Below, in pieces: positions 1-10,780 of a DNA stretch of 64,000 nt. The translations under genes were made by a program, and so were the position numbers. Every line of letters starts with the position of its first letter. Positions within the stretch are counted from its first letter, which is position 1. Origin of the DNA: Liolophura sinensis (taxonomy: Eukaryota; Mollusca; Polyplacophora; Chitonida; Chitonidae). Below the pieces are notes generated by a model. That model had not been told where the DNA came from. It made no database searches and saw only the letters and a list, made by a program, of their open reading frames with translations. The DNA is taken from NCBI RefSeq assembly GCF_032854445.1, contig NC_088295.1:93797805-93861804 (forward strand), in the 5' to 3' direction.

Positions 1-43
1 GTTATGTCGTTCTGGCACGCTAACCCTCTTGGCCATGGAGGCC
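1..43 (-). mobile_element. SINE fragment (tRNA-like head)
   Basis: The ending GGCCATGGAGGCCC preceded by a GCTAACC motif matches the tRNA-derived 5' end of the SINE family seen complete at 17577-17821, in minus orientation. The rest of the element lies outside the window. Confidence 0.6.
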
Positions 44-428
44 CACCACCTTCTATAATAATGGTGTACACTATGACTTGTACAAAAAACAACATACACC
101 ATAAACATTTCAAGTTTCCATCCCCACTCCCTCCCTCCTCAGCCTTATACTTCTCCACTGTGCTTCTAGATCAGTCCACTCTACCTGGTTGCCAATGTCA
201 ACGCTTTCCAGGTGCAACTCCAGAAAAAACCCTATTTTGTATGCTTTCCAAGGCCTGCATAAGTTCATGTCAACTTCTGAGCTTTTCATGGTTTCCATGG
301 CCCCCTACAAACACTGTGTACATTGTACATACCCACACATGCCTAAGGCATATGTATACTGATGCGTAGAGCCCTTGTGACCACAAGATGGCCACACAGT
401 AATGTTTACAGTACAAATTCTAACTCAC

Positions 429-556
429 ACGACGGTAACGTATGATGTAGTGTTTTATAGGTGATCCGCCATCCCTTGGTTTTTCCCAGACGAGGTTGTA
501 TTCTGAAGATGTGTCACTCACAGTTTTAGATAGGATGTTCACTGGCTCCGGAACAG
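429..556 (-). CDS. Fas2: Exon 14: first half of FN3 domain 2
   Basis: The acceptor TTTTAG and donor CGT|GTGAGT bracket 128 bases (phase 1 in, phase 0 out), encoding residues about 624-666. SVPEPVNILSKTV opens the domain and VWEKPRDGGSPIKHYIIRYR is a strong FN3 B-to-C strand match. The second half of the domain must lie beyond the left edge of the window, at least 428 bases further downstream in the transcript. Confidence 0.91.
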
Positions 557-781
557 CTAAAACAAAATTGACACGTTTACTTTTAGTGACAAACAGTAAC
601 ATACAGTATCACATTTCCACATTTCCTTGTATGTTGTTTGCTACAAGATGCTGTGTAGGGGAACTTGATTTGCAATGTAGGGTTTGCATGGAATGGAATT
701 TCAGATGTAGACTTATTCATTTTCACATTATACATGTAATGTACCCATATGAACCCAACTTAGCCAGGTGTAAATACTCAC

Positions 782-937
782 AGATTTTCTTGGTTGTGAA
801 CTGGGTTTCCCTGGGGTCACTTAGTCCGACGTCTGTGCGAGCGTAAACGCTGATTGTGTACAGAGTGGATGGGTTGAGATTCTCAATATCCACAGTTGTC
901 TTTGGCCGGCTGTCATCATCATTTGTCCTCTCAGGAT
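782..937 (-). CDS. Fas2: Exon 13: second half of FN3 domain 1
   Basis: The acceptor TGATCAG and donor T|GTGAGT bracket 156 bases, phase 1 on both sides, encoding residues about 572-623. IENLNPSTLYTISVYARTDV is the classic FN3 pattern L-x-P-x-T-x-Y followed by the F strand, and VGLSDPRETQFTTK is the usual Asn/Gly-x-G-x-S-x-P end. It is separated from exon 12 by intron 12, most of which is a 35-bp minisatellite. Confidence 0.92.
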
Positions 938-1126
938 CTGATCAAACAGAGACACAGATACAGTTATTTTTAACAACAACATGTATGTCTGAAGATGTCA
1001 ACAGTTTTTGCTTCTGACATACTTACAGGTACATGTAGGCTACATAGAAAATGTGGGCAAAACAACCACAACCAAACATATGATGATCATCCTCACAAAG
1101 TAGTTATTTCCATTTTTCAAAAAAAG

Positions 1127-3400
1127 TTTGCCTCTGCCTGATTTACTGAGATGAGGGGGATGGAGCCTCTGCCTGATTAACTGAGATGAGGGGGTTGGTG
1201 CCTCTGCCTGATTAACTGGGATGAGGGGGATGGTGCCTCTGCCTGATTTACTGAGGTGTGGGGTTGGAGCCTCTGCCTGATTTACTGAGATGAGGGGGAT
1301 GGAGCCTCTGCCTGATTAACTGAGATGAGGGGGTTGGTGCCTCTGCCTGATTAACTGAGATGAGGGGGATGGTGCCTCTGCCTGATTTACTGAGGTGTGG
1401 GGTTGGAGCCTCTGCCTGATTTACTGAGATGAGGGGGATGGAGCCTCTGCCTGATTAACTGAGATGAGGGGGTTGGTGCCTCTGCCTGATTAACTGAGAT
1501 GAGGGGGATGGAGCCTCTGCCTGATTTACTGAGGTGTGGGGGTTGGTGCCTCTGCCTGATTTACTGAGATGAGGGGGTTGGTGCCTCTGCCTGATTAACT
1601 GGGATGAGGGGGATGGTGCCTCTGCCTGATTTACTGAGGTGTGGGGTTGGAGCCTCTGCCTGATTTACTGAGATGAGGGGGATGGAGCCTCTGCCTGATT
1701 AACTGAGATGAGGGGGTTGGTGCCTCTGCCTGATTAACTGAGATGAGGGGGATGGAGCCTCTGCCTGATTTACTGAGATGAGGGGGATGGAGCCTCTGCC
1801 TGATTAACTGAGATGAGGGGGATGGTGCCTCTGCCTGATTTACTGGGATGAGGGGGATGGCGCCTCTGCCTGATTTACTGAGATGAGGGGGTTGGTGCCT
1901 CTGCCTGATTAACTGGGATAAGGGGGATGGTGCCTCTGCCTGATTTACTGAGGTGTGGGGTTGGTGCCTCTGCCTGATTTACTGAGATGAGGGGGATGGA
2001 GCCTCTGCCTGATTAACTGAGATGAGGGGGTTGGTGCCTCTGCCTGATTAACTGAGATGAGGGGGATGGTGCCTCTGCCTGATTTACTGAGATGAGGGGG
2101 TTGGTGCCTCTGCCTGATTAACTGGGATGAGGGGGATGGTGCCTCTGCCTGATTTACTGAGGTGTGGGGTTGGAGCCTCTGCCTGATTTACTGAGATGAG
2201 GGGGATGGAGCCTCTGCCTGATTAACTGAGATGAGGGGGTTGGTGTCTCTGCCTGATTAACTGAGATGAGGGGGATGGAGCCTCTGCCTGATTTACTGAG
2301 GTGTGGGGGTTGGTGCCTCTGCCTGATTTACTGAGATGAGGGGGTTGATGCCTCTGCCTGATTAACTGGGATGAGGGGGATGGTGCCTCTGCCTGATTTA
2401 CTGAGATGTGGGGTTGGTGCCTCTGCCTGATTTACTGAGGTGTGGGGGTTGGTGCCCCTGCCTGATTTACTGAGGTGTGGGGTTGGTGCCTCTGCCTGAT
2501 TAACTGAGATGAGGGGGATGGAGCCTCTGCCTGATTTACTGAGGTGTGGGGGTTGGTGCCCCTGCCTGATTTACTGAGGTGTGGGGATTGGAGCCTCTGC
2601 CTGATTTACTGAGGTGTGGGGGTTGGAGCCTCTGCCTGATTTACTGAGGTGTGGGGGTTGGTGCCTCTGCCTGATTTACTGAGATGTGGGGGTTGGTGCC
2701 TCTGCCTGATTTACTGAGATGTGGGGGTTGGTGCCTCTGCTTGATTTACTGAGGTGTGGGGGTTGGTGCCTCTGCTTGATTTACTGAGGTGTGGGGGTTG
2801 GTGCCTCTGCCTGATTTACTGAGGTGTGGGGGTTGGTGCCTCTGCCTGATTTACTGAGGTGTGGGGTTGGTGCCTCTGCCTGATTTACTGAGGTGTGGGG
2901 GTTGGTGCCCCTGCCTGATTTACTGAGGTGTGGGGTTGGTGCCTCTGCCTGATTTACTGAGATGTGGGGGTTGGTGCCTCTGCCTGATTTACTGAGGTGT
3001 GGGGTTGGTGCCGCTGCTTGATTTACTGAGGTGTGGGGGTTGGTGCCCCTGCCTGATTTACTGAGGTGTGGGGGTTGGTGCCTCTGCCTGATTTACTGAG
3101 GTGTGGGGTTGGTGCCTCTGCCTGATTTACTGAGATGTGGGGGTTGGTGCCTCTGCCTGATTTACTGAGGTGTGGGGTTGGTGTCTCTGCCTGATTTAGT
3201 GAGGTGTGGGGTCAGTGCCTCTGCTTGATTTACTGAGGTGTGGAGGTTGGTGCCTCTGCTTGATTTACCGAGGTGAGGGGTTGGTGCCTTTGCTTGATTT
3301 ACTGAGGTGAGTGGGTTGGTGCCTACCCTTGATTTAGTGAGGTGAGGGGTTGGTGCTTCTGCTTGATTTACTGAGGTGTGTGTTGGGGGAAAGGGTGGGG
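1127..3400. repeat. 35-bp minisatellite, about 64 copies, in intron 12
   Basis: The unit begins GCCTCTGCCTGATTTACTGA, followed by GATGAGGGGG or GGTGTGGGG and a 5-base end; length is 34 or 35 bases. In the left half (1127 to about 2450) four unit types recur in order, giving a higher-order period near 139 bases. The right half is a more uniform run of the GGTGTGGGGGTTGGT type and decays towards 3400. It fills most of the intron between the two halves of FN3-1. Confidence 0.95.
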
Positions 3401-3797
3401 GGGCTCAGCTTGATTTGCTGAGCAAACAGGATATACATCATGTAGGACTGGATACTGCCACATTCAATGGCCATCCCCTCTGTCCACAAGACGCATGTGC
3501 TCTGCCACACAACACCCAATGCCTTAGCCTATTTGCTACAGGTTTACTTCAAAATGATGTTCCTGCAAGTTGACACCATTGTCCAATCCTGCTAATTGTA
3601 CTACCCATAGTGCCTCTTTCTGCCTCCTTATCACACACAAATGCTTCATTTTTCAAACCTACCCGAGATAATGTCATTATCCAATCCACTTGCTGAGCAC
3701 ACCAATTCCCTCTCCTATATCACACGCAAAATGCCATTGTTTAGCCCTGGAATGACTTCATTGTCCAACCAATTCTTTTGCTGATCATGGTACCTAC
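3401..3797. other. Intron 12, repeat-free part
   Basis: This is sequence between the 35-bp array and the exon 12 donor. Loose repeats of the phrase CATTGTCCAA(T/C)CC occur near 3575, 3677 and 3750. No gene is seen. Confidence 0.6.
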
Positions 3798-3968
3798 CAA
3801 TTTCCGCCTCAATGGTTTCCAGCTGGTTGTTGCCCTGTGTGGTGGAGTACTGCACACGATAACCTGTCACAGGTAGTCCTCCACTATTGCTGGGGGCACC
3901 TATTCTCAGCCTTATCCACCTCTGGGCAGCACGTACAACGTCTACTGTGCTCGGTGGGTGGGGAAGAG
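3798..3968 (-). CDS. Fas2: Exon 12: first half of FN3 domain 1
   Basis: The acceptor TTTGCAG and donor G|GTAGGT bracket 171 bases, phase 1 on both sides, encoding residues about 515-571. It begins at the Pro-rich A strand (LPHPPSTVDVV) and has the core Trp (QRWIRLRIGAP) and the FN3 motif GGLPVTGYRVQY. The Cys content drops to none, as expected on leaving the Ig region. Confidence 0.92.
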
Positions 3969-4437
3969 CTGCAAACAGAAAACACTGTGTATATACGCCC
4001 AGCACCATACCCTAAATATTTTTATCTACCAAATCAAATGTTTGACACAACATTAAATATAAAGGCACCATTTAGATGTAACTGGATTGGTATGTTTCAA
4101 AAGATTCATGAACACTGCTGATCTTATACAATAAAGTATTTTAGACTTTATGCAATGTACCATATTAGAATATCAAAAATGGTGAAGAACAGATTAACAA
4201 TGATGTACACATAATCAACACCAGAGTGAACTGAAACTGGCTTTCAAGGTATCACAGGTGTTTCAACATAATGATTAATTTATTTCACCTGAAGTTCGGT
4301 GAGTAAAAATGCACTTTCAAAAATACAAAAAGACATTAAAATGACCCTGATCAGAGATGCCAACACTTCAGTTTTTCTGATGAGAACTGAATTAAATTTA
4401 ACCAAAAAACACTCCCAGGTAGCACTATAAGGCGAAT

Positions 4438-4500
4438 GATTTACTTATATGATTGGTGTTTAACACTGTCCTCAAGGTTATTTCACTTATACGATGGCGG
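4438..4500 (-). mobile_element. SINE tail fragment in intron 11
   Basis: TTACTTATATGATTGGTGTT and CACTTATACGATGGCGGG match the 3' tail of the SINE family in minus orientation. The rest is lost or too diverged. The stretch 3969-4437 before it shows no gene or clear repeat. Confidence 0.65.
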
Positions 4501-4558
4501 GGAAAGGTGGATGAGACAGAATCACACAAAATGTGCCATTTGAAAAGTGCTAAACTTC

Positions 4559-4890
4559 AGGTAGGTCAATGCTTATCCCCCTAAATGCACTTAGGTCTCT
4601 CATACAGGTAGGTCAATGCTAATCCCCACTGAATGCGCTTATGCCTCTCAAACAGGTAGGTCAATGCTAATCCCCACTGAATGCGCTTATGCCTCTCATA
4701 CAGGTAGGTCAATGCTAATCCCCACTGAATGCGCTTATGCCTCTCATACAGGTAGGTCAATGCTAATTCCCACTGAATGCGCTTAGGCCTCTCAAACAGG
4801 TAGGTCAATGCTAATTCCCACTGAATGCATTTAGGCCTCTCATACAGGTAGGTCAATGCTAATCCCCACTGAATGCACTTAGGCCTCTCA
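4559..4890. repeat. 48-bp tandem repeat, 7 copies, in intron 11
   Basis: The unit contains CAGGTAGGTCAATGCTAATC followed by CCCACTGAATGC and (G/A)CTTAGGCCTCTCA. Because 48 is a multiple of three, the minus strand reads as a 16-residue peptide repeat. No start, splice or similarity evidence supports coding. Confidence 0.92.
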
Positions 4891-4974
4891 GTTTGCTGTA
4901 GTATCATCACCCATAATGTATCTGATGTCAGACAATGAAGATACGGGTGTACATGTACACAGAGGATGACTCAC

Positions 4975-5080
4975 TGGCCTGACGGAGGTTGATGACAGTA
5001 GATCCAGTCCCCTGGTTGTTACTGCCTTCGCACACGTAGTCCCCAAACATGAAACCTTCATTAGTAAAGTCCACAAGAAC
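4975..5080 (-). CDS. Fas2: Exon 11: end of Ig domain 5
   Basis: The acceptor TTGCCAG and donor A|GTGAGT bracket 106 bases (phase 0 in, phase 1 out), encoding residues about 480-514. FGDYVCEGSNNQGTGS carries the closing Cys, and the G strand STVINLRQA leads into the fibronectin domains. A seven-copy 48-bp repeat begins about 85 bases downstream in intron 11. Confidence 0.92.
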
Positions 5081-5324
5081 CTGGCAACATCAAATATTTA
5101 GGCTGGCATTTATCACACAAAGCTGTTTAAACATACATGTAGAAGATATCTAAATCCTTTCCTTACAAATCACAAAACAGTCACAGTTTCAAGTACATGT
5201 CTTTTTTTTTACATAGCTCTGAGAAAATGGGTATAAAATATTACCTCTACAAAACACCAAAGTGAAACACAGTCACCTCCACAGCTTAAGGGGACAGCAT
5301 AGGAGATATGGAGTTCAGTTACTT

Positions 5325-5494
5325 CTAGCTCCTCATTCCCAACCTCACACATAATTTTCTAGCTCCTCATTCCCAACCTCACACATAATTTTCTAGCTCC
5401 TCATTCCCAACCTCACACATAATTTTCTAGCTCCTCATTCCCAACCTCACACATAATTTTCTAGCTCCTCATTCCCAACCTCACACATAATTTT
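5325..5494. repeat. 34-bp tandem repeat, 5 identical copies, in intron 10
   Basis: The unit starts CTAGCTCCTCATTCCCAACC and ends CACATAATTTT. The five copies appear identical, which implies recent expansion. A sixth starts (CTAGC) and breaks off. Confidence 0.95.
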
Positions 5495-5600
5495 CTAGCC
5501 AAACTATTCGTGGAGAGTCTGTTCTAGCAGAGGTGATATCTCTGATACATGTTATTACACAAAGGGAAAGAAACACGAAATTACTTTAGGCTACACTTAC

Positions 5601-5800
5601 TGTCAAATTGCTGACAACCTGCCTGACACGATTCTCAGTATTGATAGTGAACGTCCCATTGTTTTCCAGCAACTTGTTTCCACGCTTCCACACAATCCTG
5701 GCTGGCGGGTTACTGTCCACAATACATGTGATGTTCCTCTTGAAAGCTCCAGACCACGTGTAGGCCACATCGGACGGGTTGTTGTTGAACTGGGGTTTGA
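5601..5800 (-). CDS. Fas2: Exon 10: first half of Ig domain 5
   Basis: The acceptor TTTTCAG and donor ACA|GTAAGT bracket 200 bases (phase 1 in, phase 0 out), encoding residues about 413-479. The Cys lies in RNITCIVDSNPPARIVWKRG together with the core Trp. Three predicted N-glycosylation sites (NIT, NGT, NLT) are present. Unlike the other first-half exons it also includes the C-to-E strand region (RVRQVVSNLT), so the internal intron is shifted downstream. Confidence 0.93.
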
Positions 5801-6007
5801 CTGAAAACACGGAGCAGTACTTGTCTAACATTGTTATAAGCATCAGGATATACCACAAAGCCTTCAGAAATCACCGCAAGACACATATGCATAAATCCAA
5901 ATTATCTGTGTGCAAAAAATTAAACATTTTGTAGACAAGAGTTTACCTTTGATGATGTTTGATACAAATAGTCTACCGACTTACTCTCCATTTTTCTTCT
6001 ATTTCAT

Positions 6008-6577
6008 TTGTATGTATCTCAAGGTTGTATTGTAGGACACAGGGAATGAAGGCATCCACAAGAAATACTCACAAAGAACATTAAAGGAGGTGTTCTTGGT
6101 ATTTGCATGTGGCTCAAGGTTGTATTGTAGGACACAGGGAATGAAGGCATCCACAAGAAATACTCACAAAGGACATTAAAAGAGGTGTTTTTGGTATTTG
6201 TATGTGTCTCAAGGATGTATTGTAGGACATAGGGAATGAAGGCATCCACAAGAAATACTCACAAAGGACATTAAAAGAGGTGTTCTTGGTATTTGTATGT
6301 GTCTCAAGGTTGTATTGTAGGAGACAGGTAATGAAGGCATCCACAAGAAATACTCACAAAGAACATTAAAAGAGGTGTTCTTGGTATTTGTATGTGTCTC
6401 AAGGTTGTATTGTAGGACACAGAGAATGAAGGCATCCACAAGAAATACTCACAAAGGACATTAACAGAGGTGTTCTTGGTATTTGTATGTCTCTCAAGGT
6501 TGTATTGCAGGACACAGGGAATGAAGGCATCCACAAGAAATACTCACAAAGAACATTAAGAGAGGTGTTCTTGGTAT
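6008..6577. repeat. 95-bp tandem repeat carrying the exon 9 end and splice donor, 6 units
   Basis: Units recur every 95 bases (minus-strand donor G at 6547, 6452, 6357, 6262, 6167 and 6072). Each contains the last 30 or so bases of exon 9, an intact GTGAGT donor, and 65 bases of intron. Only the copy at 6547 joins to the full exon. All five decoys keep GTGAGT unchanged. Confidence 0.95.
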
Positions 6578-6707
6578 CGTTGCCAGCCTCATTGTATGCA
6601 CTACAGGTGTAGTTACTGATGTCACTCGGCTCCAGACTCACAATCTGCATCTCTAGCCTGGTCCTGTCTCTCTCCTTATTCTGTGTGACTGTCACACGCG
6701 AATTGAT
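6548..6707 (-). CDS. Fas2: Exon 9: second half of Ig domain 4
   Basis: The acceptor TATTGCAG and donor T|GTGAGT bracket 160 bases (phase 0 in, phase 1 out), encoding residues about 360-412. It includes LEMQIVSLEPSDISNYTC with the closing Cys, and several Asn-x-Ser/Thr sites (NYT, NDT, NTS). The last 30 bases and the donor are the first unit of a 95-bp tandem array, so five further copies of this exon end and donor follow in intron 9. I place the exon end at the first donor because joining there restores frame to exon 10 (Phe-Lys-Pro) and completes the G strand. Confidence 0.92.
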
Positions 6708-6734
6708 CTGCAATAGAGGCAAAGTCTTTCAATA

Positions 6735-7320
6735 ACCACATACCAACGCCCCATCCATGTACCAACACCCCATCCATGTACCAAAGCCCCATCCATGTAC
6801 CACTGCCTCATCCATGTACCAACGCCCCATCCATGTACCAACGCCCCATCCATGTACCAACGCTCCATCCATGTACCAACACCCCGTCCATGTACCAACT
6901 CCCCGTCCCTGTACCACTGCCTCATCCACGTACCAACGCTCCATCCATGTACTAACGCCCCATCCATGTACCAATGCCCCATCCATGTACCACTGCCTCA
7001 TCCATGTACCAATGCCCCATCCATGTACCAACGCCCCATCCATGTACCACTGCCTCATCCATGTACCAACGCTCCATCCATGTACCAATGCCCCATCCAT
7101 GTACCACTGCCTCATCCATGTACCAACGCCCCATCCATGTACCAATGCTCCATCCATGTACTAATGCCCCATCCATGTACCAACGCCACATCCATGTACC
7201 AACGCTCCATCCATGTACCAACACTCCATCCATGTACCCATGCCCCAGCCATGTACCACTGCCTTATCCATGTACCAACTCCCCGTCCCTGTACCAATAC
7301 CTCATCAATGTACAAATACC
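6735..7320. repeat. 19-bp minisatellite, about 30 copies, in intron 8
   Basis: The unit is CCATCCATGTACCAACGCC (19 bases), with a recurring variant ACCACTGCCTCATCCATGT every few copies. It starts about 28 bases from the exon 9 acceptor, so it occupies the place where the branch point and polypyrimidine tract region begin. It gives stop-poor frames on both strands that are not genes. Confidence 0.95.
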
Positions 7321-7527
7321 ATTAACTACTGAAAACAATTTTGGTAGGAAGTGGAGCAAGGGACTACAAGGATAAGCAATGTTTCAAAGACTTAGGTATG
7401 GTCAGACATCAGGCTATTCAAATTGCTTCAAGAGTTCAAGTGATATCATATTTACAAGCCTGTGACAAGAAATAAATGACCCCAACAGCCTTGAAAGAAT
7501 TTATCAAGGCTACAAGAAATGAATGTG

Positions 7528-8517
7528 GTTCTTCTCAATGTCAAAGTGTACATGGGATAAAAGTTTGATCTAGGCTTACCTGGTTCTTCTCAATGGCAAA
7601 GTGTACATGGGATAAAAGTTTGATCTAGGCCTACCTGGTTCTTCTCAATGTCAAAGTGTACATGGGATAAAAGTTTGATCTAGGCCTACCCGGTTCTTCT
7701 CAATGCCAAAGTGTACATGGGATAAATGTTTGATCTAGGCCTACCCGGTTCTTCTCAATGCCAAAGTGTACAAGGCATAAAAGTTTGATCTAGGCCTACC
7801 TGGTTCTTGTCAATGCCAAAGTGTACATGGCATAAAAGTTTGATCTAGGCCTACCCGGTTCTTCTCAATGCCAAAGTGTACATGGGATAAAAGTTTGATC
7901 TAGGCCTACCTGGTTCTTCTCAATGCCAAAGTGTACATGGGATAAAAGTTTGATCTAGGCCTACCTGGTTCTTCTCAATGCCAAAGTGTACATGGCATAA
8001 AAGTTTGATCTAGGCCTACCCGGTTCTTCTCAATGGCAAAGTGTACATGGGATAAAAGTTTGATCTAGGCCTACCTGGTTCTTCTCAATGCCAAAGTGTA
8101 CATGGGATAAAAGTTTGATCTAGGCCTACCTGGTTCTTCTCAATGCCAAAGTGTACATGGAATAAAAGTTTGATCTAGGCCTACCTGGTTCTTCTCAATG
8201 CCAAAGTGTACATGGCATAAAAGTTTGATCTAGGCCTACCCGGTTCTTCTCAATGCCAAAGTGTACATGGAATAAAAGTTTGATCTAGGCCTACCTGGTT
8301 CTTCTCAATGCCAAAGTGTACATGGCATAAAAGTTTGATCTAGGCCTACCCGGTTCTTCTCAATGGCAAAGTGTACATGGGATAAAAGTTTGATCTAGGC
8401 CTACCTGGTTCTTCTCAATGGCAACCAATACATGGGATAAATGTTTGATCTAGACCTACCCGGTTCTTCTCAATGCCAAAGTGTACATGGGATAAAAGTT
8501 TGATCTAGGCCTACCTG
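7528..8517. repeat. 55-bp minisatellite, 18 copies, in intron 8
   Basis: The unit starts GTTCTTCTCAATGCCAAAGT and ends GATCTAGGCCTACCTG. The first and last copies are exactly 17 periods apart, so there are no net length changes. In transcript sense each unit carries a donor-like CCAG|GTAGGC; the copy at about 7576 has the stronger CAG|GTAAGC. The 7321-7527 and 8518-8645 flanks hold nothing recognisable. Confidence 0.95.
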
Positions 8518-8645
8518 GTTACAATCTTAAGGCTTAAGATTCAACCATGAAATGGACAGGATTACTGAAACCAGTTTTGGTCAATGCCTAAAGAAACATT
8601 TACAAGTTTGAAACAATAGCTATGTTATTTTGGCTGGGCACTGAC

Positions 8646-8806
8646 CATGTCTGGTACCCCTGTTCCTTTGTTCTGGAAGGGGGAAGCCTCGCCTATCTTG
8701 TGCCACTTCATATCAGGGGCGGGATCTCCTGTGGCCACACACAACATCTTGGTGGTGCCTCCTGAAATACCCTCTCCATGGTCCTGCTGAATGATCTTGG
8801 GAGGAA
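8646..8806 (-). CDS. Fas2: Exon 8: first half of Ig domain 4
   Basis: The acceptor TTGGCAG and donor ATG|GTCAGT bracket 161 bases (phase 1 in, phase 0 out), encoding residues about 306-359. It starts with VPPKIIQQ and carries the Cys in TKMLCVATGDPAP and the Trp in MKWHKIGE. The donor GTCAGT is weaker than the others in this gene. Intron 8, which follows, splits Ig4 and holds an 18-copy array of donor-like sequences. Vertebrate NCAM carries its optional VASE exon in the corresponding intron. Confidence 0.9.
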
Positions 8807-9029
8807 CTGCCAAATAGCACAACAATCAAATCCATATAGTCTGTTCATATACCAGCTGGGGTGAACAGATACTACACAACAGCATCTACAGGAACATATC
8901 CATTCTACATAACCAAGCCCAAACCTAGTCAAGGAAAAAAGACGTTTTAGGATATGATAGATTTTTAAGATTTTACATCAAAATGTTTAGGGCTGAGGAA
9001 GTACCAGCTTCAATCCATCTTTGTGATTA

Positions 9030-9245
9030 GTTATTTGATGAGAGTTTTATCGAACCCAAGGATAAGTCATTTACATGACAGCAGCCAGCATTATTGCTTG
9101 GGGAAAACTGGGCAGAGTGAAACCCACAACCATCCAGAGGTTGCTGGCAAACCAGCATGAGGTGGACTTAAATTCACAGCAATCACATTAGTGCAAGGCT
9201 CTTGGCTCATTATGCTTGGCTAACTACCAGGCCACTGAGGTCTCC
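9030..9245 (-). mobile_element. Diverged SINE copy in intron 7
   Basis: Full-length but old copy: the tail-side TTATTTGATGAGAGTTTTA, central GCCAGCATTAT and AACCCACAACCATCC, and a head-side end near CCACTGAGGTCTCC, all in minus orientation. The rest of intron 7 (8807-9029, 9246-9923) shows no gene or clear repeat. Confidence 0.7.
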
Positions 9246-9923
9246 CTCTTGATGTTTTGTTGCCTAAAGCTAAATACTTTACAATATATTTACAACATGT
9301 CTTCTATGCTCTTATACCTGTATGCCTACGTTTAGTGTGATTTTGAAACGGTACAAACCCATTTAACCAACATACAATTTGCAGGCAAATCAAATTAGTA
9401 ATAGCTTTGTTCTACATCAATATTTGATTTAAAAGGAACTCTTGAGGACTCTTAGACATATCAGAATTTCAAAGGTTACTGTTGAATGTAGTTGCGATTT
9501 TTTTGCAACTTCCTGTAACTGTGTTTGGCTGAAACCCATGTAGTTGGACTGAATTCCTGCAGGTAATGTTGCAAGATTTCATTTGCTATTGCCCCATGTT
9601 TGAGCTATCATAGGGCACACTAAGGTTCTGTCCACAACCTAAATAGTTATGTTAAGGATTTCAAGAATTCTGCTTTCTCGTTGGTTAACGGGTCAGCTAA
9701 TGACAAGTTCAAAATATGGCCAGTGGGACAATCTTTTCAAAGCCTTGCAGTTCCTTACCTAAAATTCCCCCCAAAATTAAACTTCTTCCTATAGGATCTA
9801 TAAATAACTAACTCTCATTATCTGTAAAACTGTTTGGAGAGTTTTACATCTTTGACCACAACCACATGATAAATACAGGCAGCAAACAAGAGCCAGATGA
9901 TGTGACCAGCGCAGAGCACTTAC

Positions 9924-10095
9924 CCATAACATCCACCTCAGCAGTGGCCTCCACTGGTCCAGCCAGGTTAGAAGCCACACACTTGTAGGTACCATCATCG
10001 CTTACTTCCAGTCGCAGGATCTTCAGTGTACCTTCCACCTCACTGATCTCATACCTGCCCCCATTGTTCAGGATTACATAGTCACCGGACTGGTC
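9924..10095 (-). CDS. Fas2: Exon 7: second half of Ig domain 3
   Basis: The acceptor TTGCAG and donor G|GTAAGT bracket 172 bases (phase 0 in, phase 1 out), encoding residues about 249-305. GGRYEISEVEGTLKILRL is followed by the near-perfect I-set signature SDDGTYKCVASNLAG, where the Cys closes the disulfide. The domain ends with the G strand ATAEVDVMG. Confidence 0.94.
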
Positions 10096-10780
10096 CTGCA
10101 ACAACACAAAGATTTTTTTCTCTATTTTGTCACTGAATAACACTCCGCCTATGGTAAAAGATGATTTCCTACTGGAAAAATGGGAAATGTCAGTTTCATT
10201 ACCAAAAGTAGATGTTTTTATTTGTCTCTAAAATGCACTTACTTGTGACCATTTTTGGACAAATTCTCAGCACTCTATTTTACACAAGTCAAACATAAAT
10301 GGGTACAGTGCAGTTCTGTGTACTTTGTTTGCAGTACAATCCAATTGTGAATCACTACTAGGGTAGTACCCAGACAGGGAGCTTATTTTATTAACATGTA
10401 TCCAGACTATGCTGTGTGTAACCTGAAAACATCCAAAAGCAATAGTAGTATTAGCCTGGGATTTAGCCTTTTGTTCATAGCTGCATGTGATATTCAGAAT
10501 AAATATAAACATCTACATGTACAGTAAATTCAGTGTACAAAATAATTAGTCCTTACAGTGACAGATTACTAGCCGCTGCAATTTGAGCTCCTGTCGGGAC
10601 ATGGCATGTAGCATACCTTGTACCATGTATTCAATACTGCATAGTGCATGGCATCAACCATACCTTGTACAATTTCAGCACTTGGGTGCACAGCATCCAA
10701 CATACCTGACAATTTCTCCGCCTGCTGGGGGACTGCATTAAAAATACCCTGTACCTTGTAGCAATTCAGGACAGACATAC
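10096..10780 (-). other. Intron 6
   Basis: The stretch 10580-10790 holds loosely repeated CATACCTTGTACCATTT-like phrases about 60 bases apart, with variants of TACCTTGTA near 10613, 10660 and 10777. The last of these overlaps the exon 6 donor. Otherwise no feature is seen. Confidence 0.5.

Noticed and set aside
4581-4910. A 16-residue repeat frame close to exon 11, considered as an alternative 3' exon
   Set aside because: No acceptor before it in a matching phase and no similarity to FN3 or Ig sequence; the exon 11 donor leads cleanly to exon 12.
6399-6722. A longer version of exon 9 reading through into the 95-bp array
   Set aside because: Reading through destroys the Ig4 end and meets a stop; the first donor gives correct phase and a proper domain end.
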